Part shown: positions 28,118-36,993 of the stretch, one piece after another | Position numbering within the stretch: the first letter of the stretch is position 1 | How the letters are laid out: each line of letters begins with the position of its first letter | From: Nocardiopsis ansamitocini | Lineage (GTDB): Bacteria; Actinomycetota; Actinomycetes; Streptosporangiales; Streptosporangiaceae | DNA: 64,000 bases | Direction of reading: 5' to 3' | Assembly (NCBI RefSeq): GCF_030268225.1 | Contig: NZ_BSQG01000008.1 | Span: forward strand, 143,263-207,262 | Translations under genes and position numbers: made by a program | Notes under the pieces: model-generated | Told to the model about the DNA's origin: nothing | Databases searched by the model: none | Seen by the model: only the letters and a program-made list of their open reading frames with translations

Positions 28118-28807
28118 GTGATTCACTTCGATAACGTCACCAAGGTCTACCCGACCCAGAAACGCCCTGCTCTCGATGGCGTTTCCATCGACGTCGACAA
28201 GGGAGAGTTCGTCTTCCTGGTCGGTCCGTCCGGATCGGGTAAGTCAACGTTTCTGCGGCTGGTCCTCAAAGAGGAGAAGCCGACCAAGGGCAGGGTCCAC
28301 GTCGCCGGCAAGGACCTCGCCCGACTGTCCAACTGGAAGGTGCCGCACCTGCGGCGCCGTATCGGCTGCGTCTTCCAGGACTTCCGGCTGCTCCCGAACA
28401 AGAACGTGTTCGAGAACGTCGCCTTCGCCCTGGAGGTCATCGGCAAGCCCCGGCGCTTCATCCGCAAGGTGGTGCCCGAGGTCGTCGAACTGGTCGGCCT
28501 GGAAGGCAAGTCGACCCGCATGCCCGACGAACTGTCGGGTGGCGAGCAGCAGCGTGTGGCGATCGCCCGGGCGTTCGTGAACCGGCCGCAGATCCTGCTG
28601 GCCGACGAGCCCACCGGAAACATCGACCCCGCGACCTCGATCGGCATCATGAAGGTGCTCGACCGAATCAACCGGACCGGCACCACCGTCGTCATGGCAA
28701 CGCACGATGCCGCGATCGTCGACTCGATGCGCAAGCGCGTCATCGAACTCGAGGACGGCGAGGTCGTGCGCGACCAGTCGCGCGGCGTCTACGGCCAGGC
28801 GTACTAG
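28118..28807 (+). CDS. ftsE: Cell division ATP-binding protein FtsE
   Basis: A 229-residue ABC ATPase. Walker [10 protein letters not shown] (about 36-44), Q-loop [10 protein letters not shown], signature [14 protein letters not shown] and Walker [11 protein letters not shown] are all intact. With FtsX it forms the divisome complex that controls peptidoglycan hydrolases at the septum. It starts at GTG 28118 with [12 protein letters not shown]. The ftsX gene follows after 128 bases. Confidence 0.96.
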   Translation: MIHFDNVTKVYPTQKRPALDGVSIDVDKGEFVFLVGPSGSGKSTFLRLVLKEEKPTKGRVHVAGKDLARLSNWKVPHLRRRIGCVFQDFRLLPNKNVFENVAFALEVIGKPRRFIRKVVPEVVELVGLEGKSTRMPDELSGGEQQRVAIARAFVNRPQILLADEPTGNIDPATSIGIMKVLDRINRTGTTVVMATHDAAIVDSMRKRVIELEDGEVVRDQSRGVYGQAY

Positions 28808-28935
28808 GTCCCGCTTTCTCGTGAACCTCGGGCTCATGGAGCCTGTGCAGCGACACTTACTGCCTAGCGGCTCTATCAATCCGTGCTGGTCGGCCAGCAC
28901 GGTGCGGCCCCACAAGGATGGACCCTTAACACATC

Positions 28936-29844
28936 ATGCGTGCACAGTTCGTACTTTCTGAGATCTGGATCGGCCTTCGACGCAACCTGACGATGACCAT
29001 CGCGGTCATCATCACGGTGGCCATCTCGCTGGCCCTGTTCGGCGCGGGAATGCTGATCAACCAGCAAGTCTCGGAGATGCGCGGGTTCTGGAACGACCGG
29101 CTCTCCATCACGGTCTACCTGTGCACCGACACTTCGCAGAGCAACCACTGTGTCGAGAACGGGCCCGCCACCGACGAGGACCGGGCCGCCATCCAGGCCG
29201 ACCTGGAAGGCATGACCCAGGTCTCCGAGGTCACCTATGTGACGCAGGCCGAGGCGTGGAAGGACTTCCAGGAGCGCTTCTCCAACCAGGACGCTCTGGT
29301 CGAGGCGGCCCAGGAGGGCGACATCCCGGACAACTTCCGGGTGAAGCTCGCCGATCCCGAACAGTACGACGCCGTGCAGAGCGCGGTGGAGAACCGGGCC
29401 GGGGTCGACAGCATCTCCAACGACCAGGACGTGCTCGACCAGTTCTTCGCGCTGCTGGATGGCCTCAAGTGGGCCGCCCTCACCGTCGCCCTGGTGCAGT
29501 TGGCCGCCGCGGCACTGCTGATCGGCAACACGATCCGACTGAGCGCCTACAGCCGCCGTCGCGAGACGGGCATCATGCGCCTGGTCGGTGCCTCCAACTT
29601 CTACATCCAGCTGCCGTTCCTGCTGGAGGGCGCCATTTCGGGCCTCATCGGCGGTATCTTCGCGGGAGGCTTCATCTTCGCGACGAAGTTCTTCCTCCTG
29701 GACAAGATCCAGACCTGGTTCCGCTTCGACGTCGAGCTGAGCATGGGCGCGGTCTTCTATGTCATCGGGATGTCGATCATCCTGGGTGTCTTGCTCTGTA
29801 CGATCGCCTCCTTCCTGACGCTGCGGCGCTATCTGCGGGTCTAA
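28936..29844 (+). CDS. ftsX: Cell division protein FtsX
   Basis: A 302-residue membrane protein with the FtsX layout. One transmembrane helix (about 21-41) is followed by an extracellular domain of about 140 residues containing two cysteines (YLCTDTSQSNHCVEN), then three helices near 175-205, 225-250 and 275-297. The extracellular loop of FtsX activates cell-wall hydrolases. ATG 28936; the stop lies 24 bases before smpB. Confidence 0.95.
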   Translation: MRAQFVLSEIWIGLRRNLTMTIAVIITVAISLALFGAGMLINQQVSEMRGFWNDRLSITVYLCTDTSQSNHCVENGPATDEDRAAIQADLEGMTQVSEVTYVTQAEAWKDFQERFSNQDALVEAAQEGDIPDNFRVKLADPEQYDAVQSAVENRAGVDSISNDQDVLDQFFALLDGLKWAALTVALVQLAAAALLIGNTIRLSAYSRRRETGIMRLVGASNFYIQLPFLLEGAISGLIGGIFAGGFIFATKFFLLDKIQTWFRFDVELSMGAVFYVIGMSIILGVLLCTIASFLTLRRYLRV

Positions 29845-29868
29845 AAGACGGCAGAAAGGATTGCCCAA

Positions 29869-30333
29869 GTGGCACGCGACAAAGGACGTAAGCCGATCGC
29901 GCAGAACCGGCGCGCCCGCCACGACTACCACATCGAGGACACCTACGAGGCGGGCATGGTGCTCACCGGCACCGAGGTCAAGTCGTTGCGCGCCGGCCGC
30001 GCCTCGTTGGTGGACGGCTTCGCCTATATCAAGGACGGCGAAGTCTGGTTGCACAACGTCCACATCCCCGAGTACACGATGGGGACGTGGACCAACCACA
30101 TGACGCGCAGGCCGCGTAAGCTGCTTCTGCACCGCGAAGAGATCGCCAAGCTGATCGCCAAGACCCGCGAGTCGGGCCGCACCCTGGTTCCCCTGTCGTT
30201 GTACTTCAGCGACGGCAACGCCAAGGTCGAGATCGCTCTGGCGCGCGGTAAGCGCGAGTACGACAAACGCCACGACCTCGCTGACCGAGAAGCACAGCGC
30301 GACATCGAGCGCGCACTGCGCCGCCGGCGCTGA
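29869..30333 (+). CDS. smpB: SsrA-binding protein SmpB
   Basis: A 154-residue SmpB with the family features: basic start ending in [17 protein letters not shown], the [19 protein letters not shown] core, and a basic C-terminal tail ([10 protein letters not shown]) that enters the mRNA channel. It delivers tmRNA to stalled ribosomes. Its RNA partner ssrA is encoded 2.5 kb downstream on the same strand. GTG start with AGAAAGGA upstream. Confidence 0.97.
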   Translation: MARDKGRKPIAQNRRARHDYHIEDTYEAGMVLTGTEVKSLRAGRASLVDGFAYIKDGEVWLHNVHIPEYTMGTWTNHMTRRPRKLLLHREEIAKLIAKTRESGRTLVPLSLYFSDGNAKVEIALARGKREYDKRHDLADREAQRDIERALRRRR

Positions 30334-30400
30334 GTGAGTGTCCGGCGTGCGTCTCCCGCCCCCGGGGCTCGCCGGACATACACCGAAAGGAAGCCCAAGG

Positions 30401-32350
30401 GTGTCCCCCCGTCACATCCGCCGATTCCTGGCCGGGGCCATGAGCCTCGCCGCGGTCGCAGCGGTCACCGGCTGTGCGGCCGAGCCGAGCCCCGAAGTCG
30501 CCGTCCGCCACTTCCTGTTGGACTGGCAGGCCGGCGACTACGAGGCCGCAGCCCGCCAGACCGACGGCGACACCACCCAGGTCGCCCAGTCGCTCGAACA
30601 GGCGCACGACCAACTCGACCTTGCCGCGCTGCGGCTCAGCCTCGGCCCCATCGACCGCGACGGCGACGCCGCCACCGCGGCCTTCGGCGTCCAGGCCGAC
30701 CTCGGCATCGGCGACCCGGTGTGGAACTACGAGGGCGCCATGCCGCTGTCGCGCACCGCCAGCGGTTGGGCGATCAACTGGTCCCCCTCGGTCATCCACC
30801 CCGAGCTGGGGGAGGGCGAACGCCTCGCCGTCACCTACGACGTCCCCGATCGCGGCCAGATCTACGACCGCGACGAACAGCCGCTGATCGGCGAAACCCG
30901 GGTGACCGCCTTCGGTGTGCGCCCGGCCAAGCTCTCCGACATGACCGAGGACGTCAACAGCCTCGCGGAACTGCTTGAGGAGGAGGCCGAGCCGCTGCTC
31001 AGCCGGGTCCGCTCCGCTCCCCCCGAGGAGTTCCAGCCACTGGTCCTGATGCGCACCGCGGACGTCGACTCCCGGCTGCTGGCCCAGGCCAAGCGGATCA
31101 CCGGTGTCGAGACCGCCAACCTGCGCATGCCGCTCACCCCCAAGGGGGCCTCGGCGGTCATGGGCGAAGTGGCCGGGACAGCCGAGCACAAGGTCTCCAA
31201 CCGGGTGTCGGGGCCTTACCAGGCAGGCGACACGATCGGTCTCAGCGGTCTGCAGAACAGTTACCAGGAGCGCCTGGCAGGTACCGCCACCACCCGGATC
31301 GTCACCCTCGACACCGCGGGCAACGAGACCGGCGTCCTCAGCACCTGGGACGGCACGGCCAGCGGTTCGCTGACGACGACCATCGACAGCGGGGTGCAGG
31401 CTGCGGCCGAGGAGTCCCTGGCCACGGTCACCACCAACGCCTACCTGGTGGCGGTGGACGCGCGCACCGGCGAGATCCTGGCCTCCGCCGCGCGGCCCAG
31501 CGGCACCTACAACGACGGCGGGTTCACCAAGGAGTACCTGCCCGGCGACGCCTTCACCATCGTCTCCACCGCCGCGATGCTCGAAGCGGGAACGGTGACC
31601 GGCGAGACCCAGGTCTCCTGCGAGCTGAGCACGAAGGTCGGCAACCTCACCTTCGACAACACGGCGGGCACCTCCCTGTGGGGGCCGCGCGACCTCACCA
31701 CCGCCTTCGCCAACAACTGCACCACCGGTTTCGCCGGCCTGGCCGACAAGGCCGACAGCCAGGCCATGGCGGAAACCGCCGGGAACTTCGGCATCGGCAA
31801 CCAGTGGCAGCTCTCGGTCCCCACGTTCAGCGGTGAGTTCACCCCGCCGGGCAACGCCGAAGAGACCGCCTCGGCGATCGTCGGAGCCCAGCAGGTCACG
31901 GTCAGTCCGCTCACGATGGCGCTGGTGGCCGGGGCAGTCGCCGACGGACGTTGGCACGCCCCCCGGCTCGTCCCCGAGGACCAGCGCGAAACCACCGAGC
32001 CCGGCCCCGAGCTTGCGCCCGCGGTCGTCGAACCGTTGCGCGAGATGATGCGCGCCTCGGTCGTGTCGGGGACCTCTTCGATCGCCAACGTGGGTATCGC
32101 CGCTCCGGTGCACGGCCAGCGGGGTGTGGCCCGGCAGGAGATCGACGGGGCCGACACGGCCGTCCAGTGGTTCGTGGGCTACCAGGGGCAGGTGGCGTTC
32201 GCGCTGGTGGTGGAGACCGACCCCGCCAACACGTACCACTTCGCGTTGAACTCGGCGCGGGCCTTCGTGCAGCTGCTGCCGTCCGGGTACGTCCAGGAGA
32301 TCGGGGCCGAGGCCCAGGCCGACGGCGCGGAGGGTGTGCCCGGAGCCTGA
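30401..32350 (+). CDS. PBP-like lipoprotein with degenerate transpeptidase motifs
   Basis: A 649-residue exported lipoprotein (lipobox VTGC, Cys25). It has a MecA-type NTF2-like domain (about 30-140), a PBP dimerisation domain (VTYDVPDRGQIYDR, about 145-310), and a transpeptidase fold. All three penicillin-binding motifs are replaced. The SxxK site in the class B motif PGSTFK is PGDAFT (Asp383, Thr386). SxN is Asn439-Cys-Thr441. KTG is Gln573-Arg-Gly575. It is therefore probably not an active transpeptidase, but the frame is intact and long, suggesting a structural or regulatory role. GTG 30401 follows AAAGGAAG. Confidence 0.88.
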   Translation: MSPRHIRRFLAGAMSLAAVAAVTGCAAEPSPEVAVRHFLLDWQAGDYEAAARQTDGDTTQVAQSLEQAHDQLDLAALRLSLGPIDRDGDAATAAFGVQADLGIGDPVWNYEGAMPLSRTASGWAINWSPSVIHPELGEGERLAVTYDVPDRGQIYDRDEQPLIGETRVTAFGVRPAKLSDMTEDVNSLAELLEEEAEPLLSRVRSAPPEEFQPLVLMRTADVDSRLLAQAKRITGVETANLRMPLTPKGASAVMGEVAGTAEHKVSNRVSGPYQAGDTIGLSGLQNSYQERLAGTATTRIVTLDTAGNETGVLSTWDGTASGSLTTTIDSGVQAAAEESLATVTTNAYLVAVDARTGEILASAARPSGTYNDGGFTKEYLPGDAFTIVSTAAMLEAGTVTGETQVSCELSTKVGNLTFDNTAGTSLWGPRDLTTAFANNCTTGFAGLADKADSQAMAETAGNFGIGNQWQLSVPTFSGEFTPPGNAEETASAIVGAQQVTVSPLTMALVAGAVADGRWHAPRLVPEDQRETTEPGPELAPAVVEPLREMMRASVVSGTSSIANVGIAAPVHGQRGVARQEIDGADTAVQWFVGYQGQVAFALVVETDPANTYHFALNSARAFVQLLPSGYVQEIGAEAQADGAEGVPGA

Positions 32351-32380
32351 TTCGGTCGCCCGATACGGGATTGCGGTGAG

Positions 32381-32412
32381 GTGGTGGCGGGCTCCCAGGA
32401 GCCCGCCACCAC
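32381..32412 (+). terminator. Terminator after the PBP-like gene
   Basis: A perfect 15-bp stem (GTGGTGGCGGGCTCC and complement) with a 2-base gap at the apex, followed by TTCTGTTGTTG. It ends the smpB/PBP-like transcript 31 bases past the stop. Confidence 0.75.
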
Positions 32413-32682
32413 TTCTGTTGTTGCGGTACGGACGGGGCCGTAGGGGGCGTTGGGCGGCCCCCCATGAATCACGTCCGGTTTTTTGTCCTGCTCGGGCAAC
32501 CTTTTCGGTCCATCCTTGCGTCTTCCCTTATGACTGGCTCGTGATGGGGGTCACGGTTCCAGTCCCTGAGAAAGGCGTGGTCTCATCTCGGGAGAGCCTC
32601 GCCGTTTCGAGGCCGGCGTCGACCCTGCCGGCCGCCCTCGCGGGAAGCGTTGATGGATCTCGTCCGCGCCCGCGAGGGTCTT

Positions 32683-32722
32683 CTCCTGTCCGGGACCGAC
32701 CCCGTTCGGCCCCGGACAGGAG
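32683..32722. repeat. 12-bp inverted repeat upstream of ssrA
   Basis: CTCCTGTCCGGG and CCCGGACAGGAG are separated by 16 bases. It could be a second terminator or an RNA structure; no regulator is evident. Confidence 0.5.
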
Positions 32723-32846
32723 ATCCACCCGCCCACGGGAAGAAATCGTGTTGGCTCTTGCAGCGTTGTAGCTGTAGCGTTGAGGGAGTGGGGCCGTTTC
32801 GGCGGTCCCCGCGCCGGGTCCTTCGGGGCTCGTTGAAAATTTCACA

Positions 32847-33213
32847 GGGGGTGATCGGTTTCGACTTCGGTGAATGTTGTAGGGGAAGCGGGCCGAGGAC
32901 CGCGAACGCAACCTCGTTAACACTGCGATCGCAAACCAACAAGTGCCAATTCCAAGCGCACTGAGTTCACTCTCGCTGCCTAAGCGATTGTGACTCTGTC
33001 GGCCTGAGGGCGTCTCCGCTTCAGGGTCCGGCATCGTTAGGAGACTCACCGGTCAGATCAGGCCACGGGGCCTGACCGGGACATTTTCGTGGCTGGGCCT
33101 GTCAGCGACTCGTCTGCGAGAGCGCTGGGGCCAAGTAGAACGTCAAGCAGACTGCGCCCGGAGAAGCCCTATCTCAGCACTGAAGGACGCGGGTTCGATT
33201 CCCGCCACCTCCA
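32847..33213 (+). ncRNA. ssrA: Transfer-messenger RNA (tmRNA)
   Basis: The 5' end GGGGGTGATCGGTTTCGAC pairs with the 3' end (7-bp acceptor stem GGGGGUG/CACCUCC), and the T-arm GCGGG-TTCGATT-CCCGC lies at the end. The tag reading frame starts at the GCC resume codon at 32945 and ends at TAA 32981-32983, encoding ANSKRTEFTLAA. The ending LAA is the standard proteolysis signal. The CCA tail is not encoded (discriminator A at 33213 is followed by CTC). Length is 367 bases, normal for one-piece tmRNA. SmpB is encoded upstream. Confidence 0.97.
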
Positions 33214-33221
33214 CTCGACTC

Positions 33222-33267
33222 CGAGACGACCCGGTGAGTGCGTTCACGCACTCACCGGGTCGTCTCG
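33222..33267 (+). terminator. Terminator of ssrA
   Basis: A perfect 21-bp stem (222-242 and 247-267 of this kilobase, beginning CGAGACGACCCGG) with a TTCA loop, followed by TCGTTTCC, starts 9 bases after the mature tmRNA end. Confidence 0.9.
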
Positions 33268-33773
33268 TCGTTTCCTCTGGGGGGCGACCCCCAGACCCCC
33301 GATGTGTGACTTCGCCCCACGGGTTGTAGTTACGTCTTCCAGGGGCCACCCTGGACGCCTTACCGGAACCCTTGCCTGATCCGAGGGACTCCGGAAGGGC
33401 GTCGACTGAAGGCAGTACCTCGAAGCCCTCCCCGACCACGGGGAGGGCTTCGTTGCTGTTCTGAGCGGCGAGCGCTGTGATCGCTGCCGTCGTGCTCGTC
33501 CCTGGCGATGCCTGTGCGGGCGGCCTGGAGGGCGGGTAGCCCGTCGGAGGTCTCGCGCAGGTGTGACCGGTGATGGTGTCCTCTCCCACGTACGGGGAAT
33601 GGGACAGTGCCCGGTCGGGCATCCGCCGCTGTGCCTCGTCGACCGCTCGTGCCAGACGGGCGCGCACGTCCCTGATGAACGCGGGAAGCGCACGGCGGCG
33701 TAGTGCGCTTCGACGACTTCCTCTGGTCGCTCGATGCCGGTATGCGGGGTATGGCATTCGCCACTCTGGGTGT
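33268..33773. other. Region after ssrA with no supported gene
   Basis: Open frames here show no recognisable protein and do not agree with each other. One clear stem-loop (33421-33452) is listed separately. The rest is probably decayed mobile DNA leading into the transposase remnant. Confidence 0.4.
33421..33452. terminator. 13-bp stem-loop
   Basis: CGAAGCCCTCCCC and GGGGAGGGCTTCG form a perfect stem with a 6-base loop, followed by TTGCTGTT on the plus strand. It is terminator-like, but no intact gene precedes it. Confidence 0.5.
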
Positions 33774-34250
33774 CGGCGCAGAAGAAGTTCGGGTACATCG
33801 ACGCCCTGGCCGTCCTGCCGAAGGGTGTGGACCTGGCCGGCGTGCTCCTCACCGCCCATGCCCTGCACACCCGCACCGACACCGCCGCGCACCTGGTCGA
33901 CCGGCCTGCGCACCGACTGTGTGCTGACCGTCAAACGCAACCAGAAGAGGCTGTTCGACCAGGTCGAGCCACTGCCCTGGGCTTCAGGCCCCCGCGCTGG
34001 GCACCACCCGTGACCGCGGACGCGGACGCTTTGAGCCCCCCACCGTCACGGCCATCGACCGTGCAGGCGGACGCGGCCCGGATCGGCGCTTTGGCGCGGG
34101 GGCGTTGGGCGATCGAGGCCTGGCGTCTTGCCAAGGACGCGTCCTTGGGCGGGGACGCCTGCGAGGTCCGCTGCGGGCACACCTCGACAACCTGGCCGTG
34201 TTTGCGAGCTTTTTCCCTGGGAACCCTGGGACGGCTGGGCCGGGAAACCG
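33774..34250 (+). pseudogene. ISAs1-type transposase remnant, frameshifted
   Basis: Three fragments in two reading frames match the DDE transposase of the ISAs1 family. At about 33780-33905: DALAVLPKGVDLAGVLLTAH then ALHTRTDTAAHLVDR, where the family has a catalytic Asp instead of His in the LLTAHALHT segment. At about 33918-33981 in another frame: CVLTVKRNQKRLFDQVE. At about 34076-34230 back in the first frame: LARGRWAIEAWRLAKDASLG then GDACEVRCGHT. The N-terminal part is missing. No terminal repeats were found. It is a dead fragment. Confidence 0.75.
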
Positions 34251-34477
34251 TGCCCGACACGATCCCGTGGGTGTCGTATGAGGCATGTACCGCCGGCTGG
34301 ACGTGATCGGTTTTCGCTGACCAGCACGAACACCACCACTCACCGAAAATAAAACCCTCCTCTGGTCCGAAGGACCTGAATATTCGCGACTTCGTGACGT
34401 GACTTCGCCGGCGTGACGCGACGTCGCAGTGCTCTACCACGGCCGGCATCCTGCCGAATCGACACAAAGGAAAAATC

Positions 34478-35449
34478 GTGGCTTTAGCCGAAGAAAAAGA
34501 ATCCCATTTCGTGGAAGCGGCCCGAAGAGGTGGCCACCGGTGGTGGCGGTACCTGGTGGGGGTGGCTGTCACACTCTCTTTTTGGGCGATCGGCGTTTGG
34601 GCCGCCACCACGCTCATCGCGTCTGCCGTCGCCCGCCCGGGGGAAGAGGTCGGGTTTCCCTTAAGTCAAGGGGACCTCTCCGCGCTCGGCCCCGTGAGCG
34701 AATTCGTGGCGCTCATGCTGGGCATGGTGTTTTTTCTCATCGGGCTTCTCGTCGCGGTCGCCCTCATCCACCGCCGCCACCCCCGGACGCTCGTCACGGC
34801 GAGGGAGAAAATCAGCTGGCGTCGCATTGTCCACGGCTTCGTGGCGATGTTCGTTCCGTGGTCCCTGATACTCGTGCTCGGGCAGTACCTCCTCTATCCC
34901 GAGAGCTTCGCCTTCACCCCCGACCTCGCAACGTTCGCGATCTTCGTGCCCTTGGCGCTGGTGCTCATCGGAATTCAGACCACCACCGAGGAACTGTTCT
35001 GCCGCGGCTACCTGGTGCAGGCCACCAGTCTCATCTGGGCCAACCGCGTCTTCTTGGCGCTCGTGCCGGCCACGATATTCGCCCTGCTGCACCTCGGAAA
35101 CCCGGAGGCGGAAGCAGGTGGTTGGCTCACGATGGTCTTCTTCTATTTCCTGGGCCCGGGCCTGGTATGGACGGTCGTCTCGTTGGTGGAAGGGACCACT
35201 GAGCTCGCCATCGGCGCACACTTCGCCTTCAACGTCGTCTACTTTGTCGTGGTCAACCCGGCAGGGGCCGCCATAACCACACCGGCCCTCTTCACGGTCA
35301 GCGAGTACCACGCGACTTTCTACGCGCTCTCGGCGGTTGCGGTGATCCCGCTGTTCCTGGCGATCTCCTATCTGGTGTTCAAGAGAGAGCCTCGCCGTAC
35401 CGGTTCCCTGAACAGCGGGAACGGTCTGATCCATCCGATCGGTTCCTGA
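34478..35449 (+). CDS. CPBP family intramembrane metalloprotease
   Basis: A 323-residue polytopic membrane protein with about eight hydrophobic segments and the three CPBP/Abi motifs: EELFCRGYL (EExxxR), FALLHLG (FxxxH) and HFAFNVVY (HxxxN). Such proteases cleave within membranes; bacterial relatives act in bacteriocin immunity, protein maturation or prenyl processing, and which applies here is unknown. GTG 34478 follows AAAGGAAAAATC. It stands alone, flanked by a transposase remnant and a gene-poor stretch, and its sequence is less G/C-biased at the third position than its neighbours, consistent with transfer. Confidence 0.9.
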   Translation: MALAEEKESHFVEAARRGGHRWWRYLVGVAVTLSFWAIGVWAATTLIASAVARPGEEVGFPLSQGDLSALGPVSEFVALMLGMVFFLIGLLVAVALIHRRHPRTLVTAREKISWRRIVHGFVAMFVPWSLILVLGQYLLYPESFAFTPDLATFAIFVPLALVLIGIQTTTEELFCRGYLVQATSLIWANRVFLALVPATIFALLHLGNPEAEAGGWLTMVFFYFLGPGLVWTVVSLVEGTTELAIGAHFAFNVVYFVVVNPAGAAITTPALFTVSEYHATFYALSAVAVIPLFLAISYLVFKREPRRTGSLNSGNGLIHPIGS

Positions 35450-36527
35450 CCCTTCCGGTAGTCCGCCCCGGCGGCGATGAACGCTGACAGGCCGACGTCG
35501 TCGCCACGGACGCGGGCAGCGCTGCGCCGTTGCGCTGCTTGGAAGAGCCCGACGAGTGTCGCGTAGCCGAGGGCCTCGCCGGCGCGGGCCACCAAGACTT
35601 GGTGGCCCGCGCCGGCGAGGCCGGCCGTCAGCCCGGTCAGGTGGCTGACGCACTCATCCACGGGCAGGACGGGCGCCTTCGGCCGGCGCACCGACGGGAT
35701 CCGGCCGGTGAGCGGAGGATCATCGCGTCAGCCCCGGCGTGGCGAGTCCACGCCCAGGCGGCCGTGCGGGATCCAGACGGAGCCATCGGGAGCCGGTGTT
35801 CTTGCGGTGGGTGCGGATGGCCGGGTTCACGGTCCGACATGAGGGCAGCGCGGCACGGTCGGACGGCGTATGGGCCTCTGGTGGCGCAGGTTGTCTTGGT
35901 CGTCAACCCGTCCACCATGGGATTCTTTCTGCCATAGGAGGTTTCGGGCAGTCGGTGCGAGCCTGTGGCCGGTACGCTCAGGAAAAAAGGCTCACTCAGG
36001 ACGGGGTTGAAGCCCGGGAGGGTGAATTCCAAAGGATACCGGTGTGGTTCTGGTACTGGAGAAATCCGTGAAGGGATCTCCTCCCGAATGGCGTCGCATT
36101 TGCTGGAGCTGCCATCTCTCGGCGCGCCGGGTGGTGTCACTGGCTAGGCGCACAGCAGCGTCGGAATGAAATCTCTTATCGAAGCGGCACATCAATCCTT
36201 GCGCGTTGCCGGCCCTGCGTCAATCGACCTTCTCGGCCTCCTTGGAGATCATGAGAACGAGAGTGCGGGGAGTGGAGTCAAGGTGCCTTTGATGATTCCT
36301 GCTCAGAGGCAGATGATTGACGTCCAGGATGTGTGTCCCTGATTTCTGGGATGCTTCGTTCCTCTTTTTTCACACCGCACCCAAGCAGCCGGTTCCCCAC
36401 CTCTTGCCATCCGCGCCGAAGCGCCGCCCGGTCTTGGCGAGCGGCCGGTCTTCGCCGGGCCTGTCGTGGGACGTGGCCTCGCCACCTTGAGGGAGTACCG
36501 AGGGACGGAAGTTCCCGGGGCAAGGCC
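35450..36527. other. Gene-poor 1.1-kb stretch
   Basis: No gene can be supported. A minus-strand frame (35368-35691, 107 codons) looks vaguely like the start of a GNAT acetyltransferase (HQVLVARAGEALGYATL), but it overlaps the protease gene and contains the perfect 24-bp inverted repeat, so it is at best a remnant. Otherwise only unconvincing frames. Confidence 0.4.
35572..35622. repeat. Perfect 24-bp inverted repeat with 3-base loop
   Basis: Bases 35572-35595 (GGCCTCGCCGGCGCGGG...) are exactly complementary to 35599-35622 across GAC. The stem would be extremely stable. It has no T-run, so it may be a transcription attenuator, an insertion remnant, or a recombination product. Confidence 0.85.
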
Positions 36528-36911
36528 TCAGGCGTCGTCCTCCCCACGGTCGAAGCGCTCGCGTGCCCGTTCGATCTCGGGCGTGTGTGCCGAGACCCAG
36601 TCGAGCAGCACGTCCACCGGATGCCGGAGCGTCTTGCCGAGCGGGGTGATCCGGTACTCGACGGCAACCGGGCGGGAGTGGACCACCAGGCGATGGACGA
36701 TGCCGTTGCGTTCGAGGCGGCGCAGGGTCGCGGTGAGCGACTTCTGCGTCACGGAGGGGATCGCGCGGCGCAGCTCGTTGAAACGAGAAGGGCGCTCGCA
36801 GAGCACGTCGAGCACCGCCAGCGACCACTTGTCGAGGACCTGGTCGAGGAGTTCGCGGTGCGGTGCGGTGATGTCGAGGCCGCTGTGGGCCGCCTGTCCG
36901 GTATCCGTCAT
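36528..36911 (-). CDS. HxlR-family transcriptional regulator
   Basis: A 127-residue winged-helix protein of the HxlR/MarR-like type: KWSLAVLDVLCERPSRFNEL, then IPSVTQKSLTATLRRLERNG and VEYRITPLGKTL. HxlR proteins are dimeric regulators, often controlling a divergent enzyme gene. ATG 36911; an upstream in-frame extension runs into the operators. It faces the RidA gene across an 82-base gap with two palindromes and probably represses it and itself. Confidence 0.88.
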   Translation of the reverse strand: MTDTGQAAHSGLDITAPHRELLDQVLDKWSLAVLDVLCERPSRFNELRRAIPSVTQKSLTATLRRLERNGIVHRLVVHSRPVAVEYRITPLGKTLRHPVDVLLDWVSAHTPEIERARERFDRGEDDA

Positions 36912-36927
36912 GACACCTAGTCTCGTT

Positions 36928-36953
36928 GAAGTTTCCTTCAGATACCAGGTATC
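36928..36953. promoter_or_regulatory. Two palindromes between hxlR-type and ridA-type genes
   Basis: GAAG-TTTC-CTTC (36928-36939) and GATAC-CAG-GTATC (36941-36953) lie side by side in the divergent promoter. Short inverted repeats in this place are typical HxlR operators. Confidence 0.6.
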
Positions 36954-36993
36954 AAGATTGGACCTATTGGACACCAGTTGCGAGGACAGCGAA

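Larger units (their letters stand above)
32351..32846 (+). other. Gene-free region before ssrA
   Basis: No supported gene in 496 bases. It holds the terminator at 32381-32412, an inverted repeat at 32683-32722 and presumably the ssrA promoter; TTGGCT followed after 18 bases by TAGCGT (about 32751-32780) is a weak candidate. Confidence 0.45.

Noticed and set aside
33184..33213. A possible tRNA suggested by the T-arm GCGGGTTCGATTCCCGC
   Set aside because: It is the tRNA-like 3' end of tmRNA; the 5' acceptor strand, tag frame and pairing fit ssrA and no anticodon arm is present.
35368..35691. Minus-strand gene resembling the start of a GNAT acetyltransferase
   Set aside because: It overlaps the protease gene, contains the 24-bp perfect hairpin and lacks a complete acetyl-CoA-binding motif.
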